Assembly (NCBI GenBank): GCA_021234155.1
Contig: JAJEKV010000057.1
Span: forward strand, 2,637,821-2,701,820
Reading direction: 5' to 3'
Length of the DNA stretch: 64,000 nt
From: Isoetes taiwanensis
Lineage: Eukaryota > Streptophyta > Lycopodiopsida > Isoetales > Isoetaceae
Position 1 is the first letter of the stretch. The number at the start of each line of letters is the position of its first letter. Of this stretch, positions 23,601 through 35,600 are shown one piece after another. A program made the translations under genes and the position numbers. Below the pieces are notes generated by a model that had not been told where the DNA came from, did no database searches, and saw only the letters and a program-made list of their open reading frames with translations.

Positions 23601-26600
23601 GATATGACATGACATGACATGACATGACATGACATGACATGACATGATATGATATGATATATGTCGTGTATGAACATGATGCAAGTTCAAGGTTTGATCC
23701 ATTTAAATTTGTGAATAATCTCCTTCATGCCTTCAGATGGCTATCTACTATAAGATCATATCTGCTTAGAAGATGCACAACAGCTGTATTCTAGCATTTG
23801 GTGGAAACTTCATCGCCATAATTTTAGATTAAATGTATCTATGTTTGTTATAGTTTTGTGTTCCTCCTTTTAGGGCTAGCTCTCCTGAACTCTGGAATTT
23901 AGTATTTTACATATGAACTTATGTATACTAGGCATGTACGGCACAATTCCAAATCCAAGCATTTGAAATGTCTGGTGCCAATTTCGTGATTTTACCAATT
24001 TGTTCCTTGTCCATTGTAGACTAGACAGTAAGAAACCATTTGCTAGTAAGCAATTGTCACTCATATATCATGATTTTACCACTTTATTCGTTGTCCAATT
24101 ACAAACTATGTAGTAAAAAAACATTTGCGAATAACTAGTTTTTACATATATATCTTATAACAGCCACAAACATGTATTGCAATTTGTAGAGCTTCTATTG
24201 AAAACATTATAAATAAAAAAGAAAATGAAAAAAAGGAAACATACAGCATCAGAGAAAATTTTGAAGTAGAAGAGGAATGTATCTTTCAACACAAACTGGC
24301 GCTTCTTCCAAGACCTCCCATCCCCTCGCTTCATAAGTGGCCCTGACTTTTCAGGACGTGCCCATAATAAACTCTGCACATCATCATAGCCATATAAATT
24401 TTCTCTTTTCAACATTAATACAATGTAGTAGTTTTGAACAGAAAATATAAAGTGGATCCTTGAGGATTAGTTTATGGTTTGAAGCCACACTTGTAGCAAC
24501 AACTAGTTGTAAGTTTTGACGCTTAGAAGGTTTTGTTTCCCTAAGGAAGAAAGGAAGAAAGGGAGGAAGTAGAAAGGGAAAGCAAATACTTGATGGTTGT
24601 TTTGCAAAGTTAAGCCACAACCCTAGCAAATCTATAAAAGCACAACAACTTGTAAGAATAGGGGCATAAAGGTGTCTGACAAGAGCAAGCATTGCCGGCC
24701 ATTAAAGTTTTGGCAGATGCTCTGATTGGATTTGCATAACATATTCTACATAAGAGCTTTTGGTTCCAATAAAAGAGTCGAGCTACTTGCATTCAACTTT
24801 TCCATGTATGGGCAGTGTTAGAATATGTCTGGTATTGGTAGTAAGTCCCATCAAGTGTGATGCCAGTAATAAAGGTAATTGGCTTGCAAGATGTTCGAGA
24901 TACAGCTGGTTCATCAGCAAGGATGATAGAAATGAGAGAACATGTGGGGAAATAGCCTCATTGGCAAGAATTATGACATCTAACATATGAAACTTAGCAT
25001 TCGTTTAATTATTGATCCATATCATTCAAGATACTTATTCTTACCTTGTTTTCCATCAGAACGGTATCAGCATCTACATTGTAGGTTACTCACAGCATAA
25101 CCACCCCTAGAATATATCACCATAGTTTAGAGTCTTATAAACTTCAATAACAATCTACATCCACACTCAACAAGCTAACATACTATTTTGCAGAAAAGCT
25201 CTAGCTTGACTTATCAGTCTCATGGCCCCATCCGCAAGACCAATACCTAGCATATGAAATTTTGCATTCATTTCATTACTAATCCATCTTGATAAGGCTC
25301 TGCACAATAGCCAATAGACCCTATAAAGAAACCGTATGTTACCTATAATCGTGTCCATACCCTCAAATGGCCCGCTCTAATACAATGAAGCTTAACACAC
25401 ACTCAATTAATCCAACAATTGTACAATGACTTGTCGCATCACCTAAACAACTTGTATATTTATAACCTAGAAATCCTAAAACAGATACCCCTGAAAACCT
25501 AAAGTGAAGATCAAAGTTTTCTCATCAACAACCTTCAATAACAGAGGAGAAATAGGACAATACTACAATAGCATCAGACACATGATAGATTTATCAGGCA
25601 ACACCTTCAATAGCCCGAACTCTTACAAGAATCGTCAACTGCAAACGAGCAGCTGCAAGTCTCTGTCACAACCGCACTTAGGGGATTCACATTTGTTGGG
25701 CGTACATAACATATGAGTTCAACTATAGGGGGTTTTTTCGACCACTTTACGTAGGCATACGTACCATTAGGGGGGTTTTCGCCACTATTTGGGGTAAACT
25801 ATATACTTTAGGGGTTAAATTAGATTTCATAAGCCGGTATACCAGGGGCAGTTTTTGCCACCCCTTGAATGCAGATGGCATATCCCCTTTCTTATAAGTG
25901 AATCCCCCGAGCAACCGCATACATATAGATCTCTGAATAACTGAATTTTCCTCTATTCTCAAAAAGCTTGGTTGCAATCTTTTTCTTGGGCACCATTTAA
26001 TTTCATGACCCCATTACCACGTGGCTTTTGTATACGTTGTATTTAACATTCTCCACTTCAGTTGTATAAATCATGATTTCTTCGATTCGAATATGTGCCA
26101 ACAAGCACCGAGCAAACAAAAGGTTGCCATTATGGGGCCACAATTATACTAAGTCACAAGTGAAAAACCAATGAGCTGACCAGCAACACTATGCATTTCT
26201 CCTGTAAAATAGAAGTGGCCTTCCTATACCAGGATTATGTAGTGCTAGAGAATATTATTTTTTTTTCATATACAACTACATGCAATTGTTTAAATGCACA
26301 TGAAACAACAGTATATTTGGACCACTATAGCATTTGCATGACCACAAAAAGAAACGTGCACATACATCAGAAACTATTTGGATATGCCCTATCTAAAACA
26401 AATTCGTCGTACTCATTTATTCTCAGATTTAACTTATTGTCCTTGCACGTCTGAAGCTCGAGGCTATAAGCAATCTTTCATGTCTAATATCAAATAACAT
26501 TTCTTGTTCATTTAGTGGTCTTTTGCATAGATAAACAAAAGAACTACCTCATCAACAAATATGGGGTGCATTTTAGCTATTAGTAGGTAGGCTAGTTAAG

Positions 26601-29600
26601 GTTCCTTAAATTTCTCTAGGTGAATGATCTAATGAGGGATTTTAGGTCATTGGTTTGCTAGCTTGAAAGCTAACATCGATAAACATCTACTGAAAGTTGA
26701 TTCTTCGAAAATAATTCTATTTCCCTTTTTATTAGGAATAATTCTATTTCCCTCTTCTATTTAGGATATTGCATGCCACATTGCAGGATTAAGAAGATAT
26801 TTTATGGCCCATTCTCTTTTCATCTAATGTAGGATCTATGGACAATTGTCTTTCACTAGGCTTAGATATTAGAAGTTGTCATGTCCAATGTTGATACAAG
26901 TAAGCTAGTGCGATATGCTTTTGAATATCTGAAGCTAGTGATTACCCAGTCCATTCATAGAATCCCCATAGCTTTCACTGGGCTTAGATGTTAGACATTC
27001 ATAGAATCCCCACAGCTGTATTTTGTTTCTCTTTGTATCTTATGGCATATACCTTTTTCATGCACTGCAGGAGACAATTTCAAATAAAGCATCCAAAGCT
27101 AACTGTACTTAGATGTTAGATGCTGGAATTCCCACAGCTTTCACTAGGCTTAGATGTTAGACATTCATAGAATTCCCACAGCTGTATTTTGTTTCTCTCT
27201 GTATCTTATGGCGCATCCCTTTTTCATGCACATCAGGAAACAATTTCAAATAAAGCATCAAAGGTTAAGTGTACTTGGATGTTAGATGATGTTGTGATAC
27301 AAAGCTTAGCTCCAATATTCATACAAATAATAGTGAATTTTTGAAGCTAATGCGAGTCACCTAGTCCATTTAGACAATCCCCACAACCCTATTTTAGCCT
27401 GTTTTGAACCTCAAAAGTCAGTCCTAGTTTATTTGGTCCATCATTCATAGAATTCCAGCAACTTGCTTTTTTATGTCAGGGATATATTTTCATTTGCTCA
27501 AGAGAAGAGCACGCCAGCATATCTTGTTGAACAAGACCTCCAATTAAGGCCAATATTGCAACACTATCCACTACGTCAAGATAAGTGGGTCTAGATTCTT
27601 GCCCCATTTTTGGATCATTCTTATCAAGAATGAAAAGTGGTTGCACAAAACCTGTAGAATCCGGTGATGCTTGCCTTGACTTAGTAGAATGGCATGGCTG
27701 TGCTTGCCTTGAAATAGTAGAATGGCATGGGGTCAACCATTCTTGCTGCCCCCCATGACTTGCAGAATCCGGTCACGCCTATTTCTGCAGGTCATGGAGG
27801 CGCAAGAATGGCTTCCCCCATGCCATAACAACTTGCTTCTACCCACTACAACCTACATATGGTGTCAATTCACTTGCAAACTTTAACTTCAAATTGGCAT
27901 TAAGCAACAAGCAAAGATGCGAAATGATATACAAATTTTAGCATCAAAACACCTCATGTGCGTGAAACCTATTACCTTAGGAACTACACCATGGTACACA
28001 TGAGCTTGTCCACCTAGAAGAATAATAAGAACATGCTTGTGTTATGATCCCAGATGACGGTAATCATGATAGAGTAATGTTTCCAACAATTGTATAAGAA
28101 TTGTACCTATACGCATTTTGCTACATTTTGCTGGGTTGTTGAGAATGCTGCCATAGCTTTCGTCCTGCTGGCGGGTTGACCACCAATTAATAGTACTTTA
28201 AAATTGTTGAGAATGCTGCCACAGCTTTCAAGTCAGGCTCTGCTGGCGGGTTGACCACCGATTAGTAGTACTTTTTATATCTGTATAATTCAGTATGGTA
28301 TCTTAGATATAAGATGAATAAGATGCATGAGAACAGGAATGCAGAGCCACGAATAGATCACCAAGAAGTTAAATAGGTTCTGAAATGGTGGCGTATCAGA
28401 ATACAAGTTGTCCCTACATGCCCTTTGTAGCCAAGGTAAAGAAAATCCATCAGACCATGTGAATAAGATGATTCTCTTACACCACCTAGGAGGTATGCAG
28501 TTCATTAACTTTTCTTGAACTGCTAATTACTCCACAGGTAGACCTCTATTTCCCTGGTGATGAGTACCATCAGCCGATAAAAAAAGTGAAGTCTCAAATC
28601 ATTATAAATTGGCATTTGAAAGTGCATATGAAATAAACTTTAATTCCATAAACATTAAAGATACTCTTGACTGTTGTTCTTAACCTGTTAAATTCAACAA
28701 CTGCAGTAAGATTTAAAGAAAAAACGATTGGAGAATTGAACCCAGGCCCCAAAAGACATTCCTTTCCCCATTCTGGGAAAGTTAATTAATTTACCTTCAA
28801 AAAGATAGAGTTTAGCTTGTATAAAATAGAATTTTCAAGTTCTAGATCAAGCTATACGAGCATTAAAGTTACAAGATTCTTGCAGATGGGCAGAAGAAAA
28901 GTACGATGAAGGTTGGATGAGAGGAAATCAACCGCGATTTAAAACAAAGAAAAGTTGAACAAAGAAGATGTAGACTTACCTGCGTTTTAGTTGGAAAAAA
29001 ACACATTTAGGCATTTCCTGCAGGCAATTGTGTGATGTAAAAGAGCAGTTACAATATTACTGCTTATTTGCCATGCCATGTACAACGGGAGCATTGCCTT
29101 TCATGAGATCCTTATTTGCCATGCCATGTATGATGGGAGCATTGCCTTCCATGACTTTCATGAGATGGTTTTCCCCACAAAACAAAGAAAGACCTACATT
29201 CCATCTCCTTCTCAAATGTAGCATATACCTATAAATTAGAGGCCGCAATTCCTTATGGTGGGAAGAAGATCTTTGGAGCAAGGATTCTCATTAGAAAGGA
29301 GAAAGCAAAGCTCAAAATCCAATCTTTCAGGACGTCCTTCTACATCTCCATGCCAAGTTCTTGTTCAAATTTATCCAACTTAACCCGAAGTAATGATTTC
29401 ATGAAATGATTTGACACCCCATAATTTGAATAGCAAATTGTAATGCCCATCTTATGAGAGATCGAACAGATTACTTAACTAGGAATGCTAGAGACGAAGG
29501 AGGCGCCTATTTTCCACAACTGGCAGAGACACACATAGTATGAAATCTTATTCCGGATATTCCTTCAGTATGTCATTCATGATCTTATATAATGAAATAA

Positions 29601-32600
29601 GCTTGACTTCCATAAGCAGCAAACATCTTGCCTTCCTGAAGATGATCTTTTTCCTATTTGTTTATCCTAGACCTGAAATTAATTCATGAGAAATATTTCC
29701 CATCTCCTCATAATGCAACTCAAAGATGATCTAAAGTGCATTTTTCTCATGGCATTTGCACACAAAAATTGAGCCTAGTTCAACAAATCAAGCTCAACAA
29801 ATCATGGCTCTATTAGTATTTTATTAAGAAAATCCTTAACTTGATCTATTTGCTTTACTCTGGCTAAAACCGAAAGCATGCATCTCTAATGATCTTCTAG
29901 AGGTGTAAGAGATAATCTTGTAACATAGAATCAAAATAATGAGAATCTTCATCAAATGAACGCCTACGACAATGGTTTCTTACCTCTTACTCTTAAGTTT
30001 TGGTAAGCTTTCAGCAATAGCAGGTCGCTGCAGGCTCAAGTGAGCACTCTCATAACTCCAAATGAGACGAGCTAAAAGTTAGTAACTAATCTTTAAACAT
30101 CTCCCTTACAAAGCATACATGTTCTCATTGTATTGTTGGATTGTATGGCCGAGAGCTTTCTCTCGACCGTTTCTGTACTATTGAGTGGCAGCTTATCCTC
30201 TCTACGCACGAAAAACTAACATCTCAATCTCGTCTATATAAATCTGTACCATTTATCAGTATATACAGTGTGTGCAAGCATTTCACCGTATCTGGAAACT
30301 ATGCAGCTGTACTGGGCCCTCAATTTCGGTTATTTTCATAATATATCATAGTTATTTGAAGCAAAAATCCGTAGAAGCCAGTAATAGATGTGATTTCTTT
30401 TCTAGAATTTAATTTTCAGTAATGAGTCATGTATTGGTTTCAATGGCCAGCTGGTGAACAACCAATGTGCTAAACTATGTAATGACAGGAACAAAAAGTT
30501 GCAGGGTGAACTAGCAATTGAACTAAAATTCTCTGGAAAGATTTCAAGGAACTTCTGCTTGACAGCTTCATACACACCTATGAAAACTGCTAATGCACTA
30601 TGTACAAATAATATGATTTTGTAAAAAGTTGACTTAATGTACAGAATCAATACAATATCGAATGGAATATGATTTTTAGAAAGTAGTTATTAATCAAGTG
30701 CAATTGCCTCTAGGCATAGGATGTAAGACCCCTCTGGACCCTTGATGGAACAGTATTATTTTGTTCCATCCATAATCCTTTACTTTCTACCAAGTCCTAA
30801 AGGGCATAAATAACTTCATTTAGGATCCTCCTCCTCTGTGCCTCCTTCCCTTGCATTCATGCTTAAACTATCTGAGGGCTTTGCAGCAGAGGAAGTGAAT
30901 TTGGAACCTGCAAACGTTTGATGGAAATCCTCTCTAATTATATGTACTTATATGTACTGTAATCCATAATAGTTTTCGATTCCACATGAGGAATGGCCAT
31001 GAAATACTGACTACTAATCTAAAATGCGATTTTTTGTCCTCCTAGAGAGTTTTTTAAGTGGCAACCTTCGCTTCCTCCTCACCAAGCCCAATCTTCTTTT
31101 GCTGCTGATGGCCACAAATTGGTATTGAAGCCATATGTTGCGAAGAATTTCGGTCTCTGTTAACAGAATGCTAAGGATATTGCTCTATTAACAAAAGCCA
31201 ACCAGCTATTTTAATCCATCTTCGTAACCCTATTTTGAGTTCTTCATGAATAGGCCTTTTTGCCTACATTTTGGCAAAGATGTTCATCTTACAAATCACT
31301 GGAGCGCCTTCTGTCGAGTGGCCAGTTTGCAACAAATGAACACTTAGAATATGTGGTTTCTAGGCAACTGTTGAACATTCTATTATTATACTTAACTTCA
31401 AAACATCATGAATTGTGACCAACATTGTATTATTATACTTAAACTTCAAAATCATCATGAACTGTGGCAACCTAGTGGCCGCATATTAGGTTTAATAGTT
31501 ACATGCATAGATTTAAATCCTTGTAATTTTGTTTATTTTAAACATTTAACTCACCTCGTTGTCACCAATATATGCTCCATTATATTTGTTTTCTCATTAG
31601 ATTTGTTTACACCAAATTTCCCTTCAATTCATTCATATCTCATAAATTCTCATGCCCTTTTCTTACACTATTCATGTGAATTTAAGTTGTCTTGGTATAT
31701 CTTTTAAAACAATGCTCTATAAAGCTAAGACTCTACATTGTTCACGCACTTTCATGACCTCAATACTTTTTGTTATGATTCAATTCCATTCCAAAAGCAT
31801 AATAAAACTATATCTAATGGATGTGACTACCTTTTCCATTTGACATAGTGAATTCAAGCTTAAAATTGCCCAAGCCTTCTGTTGCACATTTTTGCTAGTC
31901 CCTTTTTTTGGGGAGGTGAAAAATACATGTTGCATTTGCTCAAGATAAAAATGCACAAGCATATCTTGTTGAACAAGACCAACTACGGCCAATATTGCAA
32001 GATAACCAAGACCAATTAAAGCCAATATTGCAAGATAACCAAACAAGGCCAATATTGCCAGATAATAGAAAGTGACAACTTATATCCACTACAACCTACA
32101 TATGGTATCAATTGACATGCAAATTAACTTCATATTAGCATTGAGCAACATATAATAATGTCAACCGATATGAAAATTTTAGCATTAAACCAACTCTCAT
32201 GTTTCAAACCTATTATCTTAGAAGCCACATCATGGTACAAGTGCGTGCTTATGTTATGATCCGAGATGGTAGTAATCATGACAAAGCATTGTTTGCAACA
32301 ATTGTATTCAGTCACATTTAGCTGAGATGATTGTTAAGAATCTACAATACTAGAGCTTTCAAGTCAAGTGCAATACTAGAGCTTTCGAAGTCAAGTTCTA
32401 TAGGCAGGTTGACTCAATACTTTTTATTTATTCTCTTCTGTAGTTCAATATGGTATCTTAGGATATAAGTTACAAGATCGAGCATGGAGAACATGTACGA
32501 ATAGCTAACAAGTAGAACATGTTCTAATGTGGTGGCATATCAAAATATGGGGCGTCCTTGCATCCCATTTGTAGCCAAAGTGCCATCAGACCATGTGAGA

Positions 32601-35600
32601 AGATGATTCTCTTAGACCATCATGTGGAGAAGATGATTCTATTACAACACATAGGAGGTACTGAGTTCCTTGATTTTCTTAATCTGTTACCTGGTGAAAT
32701 ACAAGAGTTCTACGACCTACAATTGAATACAATCAGCAAATATGAAAAGCTGAAGTCTGAAATCATTATACTTGGCATTTGAAAGTGCATATTAGGAAAG
32801 TTCTAATTTCATAAACATAAAATTTACTATGAATCAGTGACAAAGATCCATTATGTATGCTGTTCGTGAAAGTTAGATTAAACAGTTGCAGTAAGGCACC
32901 TAAAAAAAAAAGATTGGAGAATTGAACCCCACACCCCAGAAGACATTTTTTCCTCTGTCTAGGAAGTCAATAAATTTCCCTTCAAAAACTGGCTTCTTAA
33001 AAATAGAACAGTTCTAGATCGACCTATACACGCATTAAAGTCTCCAACAAGACTTATATGATTTCATGAAATGATTTGACATCCCAAACATGAAATGATT
33101 TAACACCCCAAAATTTAAATATCAAACTGTAATGCCCAGGTTATGAGAGGAAGGAGGTTATTATTTGCCACCGTTTGCAGTTAAACACAAAGAGTATGCA
33201 ATCTTATTTCTAGATAATCCTTGAGCTGGAAACACAGCCACTAAGCCAATAGCACACCTAATATTATTTATGATCTTAATTTATTGAAACATGTGACTAA
33301 CCCTGTGGTTAATGGTGTAAGCAGAGGCGCGAGATGCTCTGGAAAGTAGCCAAGCTTCAGAAAGGCGAGAGTAAGAGTGTGGATTGCTATACATTATATC
33401 TGATTAATATTACCATTAGGGTTACCATTATTATTATGGATCGGCTTGAACTATAATTATTTTTATAAACTTTGGTTGTTGTGTGGGGTTTCGCAGTTAT
33501 TGCACAGTGCTATGTAAATAGTATTATTTGAACATCGGGCGTTGGTACCGTATGGTATAACGTCACAAGCCTGACTTCCATAAGCAGCAAGCAACTTGCC
33601 TTCCTGAAGATGATCGTTAATTGACTGAATCCTTTTTTTTATTTGTTTATCGTAGAACTCCCAACTAATTCATAAGAATTGTTTCTTATCTGCCCAGAAT
33701 TCATCAAACATATGACCTAGGGTGCATTTTTCTCGTGACACTCAGAACACCCCAAGAATTCAGCCCAACTCACCAAATCAGGCTCTATTGGTATTTTATT
33801 AAAGAGTCCTCGACTTCATCTATTTGCCATGCTCTGCTTAAAAGCGAAAGCATGCATCTGCAATGATCTGCTAGTGGTCTAAAGAGATAATCTTGTAACA
33901 TAACAATGATAACCTTCATCAATTAAACCCCTACAACAATTAATCTTACTTCTTACTCTTTAAGTTTTCGTAAACTTTTAGCAATAACAGGTCGCTCCAT
34001 GCTCAAAGTTCTGCAAAAAAGTAATAAGCATCATCATAACTCCCAATGAGACAAGCTAAAGTTAAATGTAAATAATCTTTAGACATCTCCGTCACAAAGC
34101 ATTGATGTTCTCATTGCATTGTTGGACTGTATCGTTGAGAGGCCATTTCTCTCGATCGTTTCTGTACTATCGAGTAGCAGCTTATCCTCTCTGCCCACCA
34201 GAAACCAGCATCTCAGTCTCATTTACATAAATCTGTACCATTGCTCGTAGTAAATAGTATGTGCAAGCATATCACCATATCTGGGACTGTATGTAGTTGT
34301 ACTATGCACTTGTACTGGGCCCTCAACTTTTTTTGTTTTCATCATATATCATTGTTATTTAAAAGCAGGACTTTTTAAAAGCTGCTAGTAGATGTGGTTT
34401 TTTTTCTTATTTCAATTTAAGTCATGTATTGTTTCAATGGCCAGTTTTACCAAGTAAGAACCAATGGGCTAAACTATGTAATGACAGAAAAACACAAGAG
34501 GTTTGAACCAGCAATTGAACTAAAATTCTCTGGAAATTTTTTGAGTAGCTTCTGCTTGACAGGTTCGTACACACCCAATTAGTTAGTCAAGTTCAATTGC
34601 CTCCAGGCATAGGATGTAAGGCCCCTCTGAACCCCTGATAGAATAGCACTCCTCTGTGCCATCTATGATCCTTTACTTCCTACAAAGTTCTGAAGGGCAT
34701 AAATAACTTCACTTAGGGTCCTCCTTCCCTTGCGTTCATGCTTAAACATTCGAGCAAAATATGATGCATTCGCAAACCTGCTTGTCATAAGCACCAAAAA
34801 TTCATGTGGATGTGGATGTTCTTAGCAGTCCTAATAAGTTGTCTAAAACATTATGATTCTTCACACAGTCATGCCTTTGATACATAGTAAAATAGAGTTT
34901 TTATGGAGCTTTATAGCCTGTAAATAAACAAGAAAGCACTTACAGTAGGAACTCCAGCAAGGTTTCCATTTAAACCAGAATAAAGACCCTTAAGAGATAA
35001 TCCTTCCACCCAATTGAGCTGCCTGCAAAAATATACATATACCGTAATAAGAAATCCTCAAACAAGTATCTTAAAAATAGAAGTTACAATAAGAAAGAAC
35101 TAGATAGTTAGGCATCACCCACCAAACAAAATATGGAGAACGTAAGTGGACAAGACTGCAACATGTTACGGCAGGCTGAGGGTCCACTACAGGACTTTCT
35201 TGAAGTTGGATGCGACGAGACTTTCTTGTAAGGACACAAGCAACTAATTTTCAACATAATTCAGCTAAATCATGCTAAGCCTAAACCGAGAAAATAATTT
35301 CAAACAAACAAATTAAATAGCACCAAATGGATAGTTAACTGTTCCAAAGAGGAATTGTAAATTCTATTGCATCCGTACTCCTTGGGAAGCTTAGTCAACA
35401 GTTTAGAGGATCCCTATGCAGAGGTATCCTATTATACTGGGCATATGCACAGCCCTAAACATGACAAATATATTCTGATGCAATTGCCTGGAATTGGGAC
35501 GTTGCTAAACTATAATACTCCATCTAGCCACTAGTTGAGAGGATGCCTATGTCTAGCCACTAGTTTTGAGGATGCCTATGCAGAGGTACCCTATTATACT

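Larger units (their letters stand above)
27440..30900. repeat. Ancient segmental duplication, copy A
   Basis: Colinear with copy B at 31880-34760. Matching blocks include CATATCTTGTTGAACAAGAC (27512/31958), the ATCAGACCATGTGA block (28450/32586), CTTCCATAAGCAGCAA (29608/33572), GTTTCTGTACTAT.GAGT (30168/34157) and the block near 30700/34590. Similarity is patchy. Both copies lie in the same intron. Confidence 0.75.
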
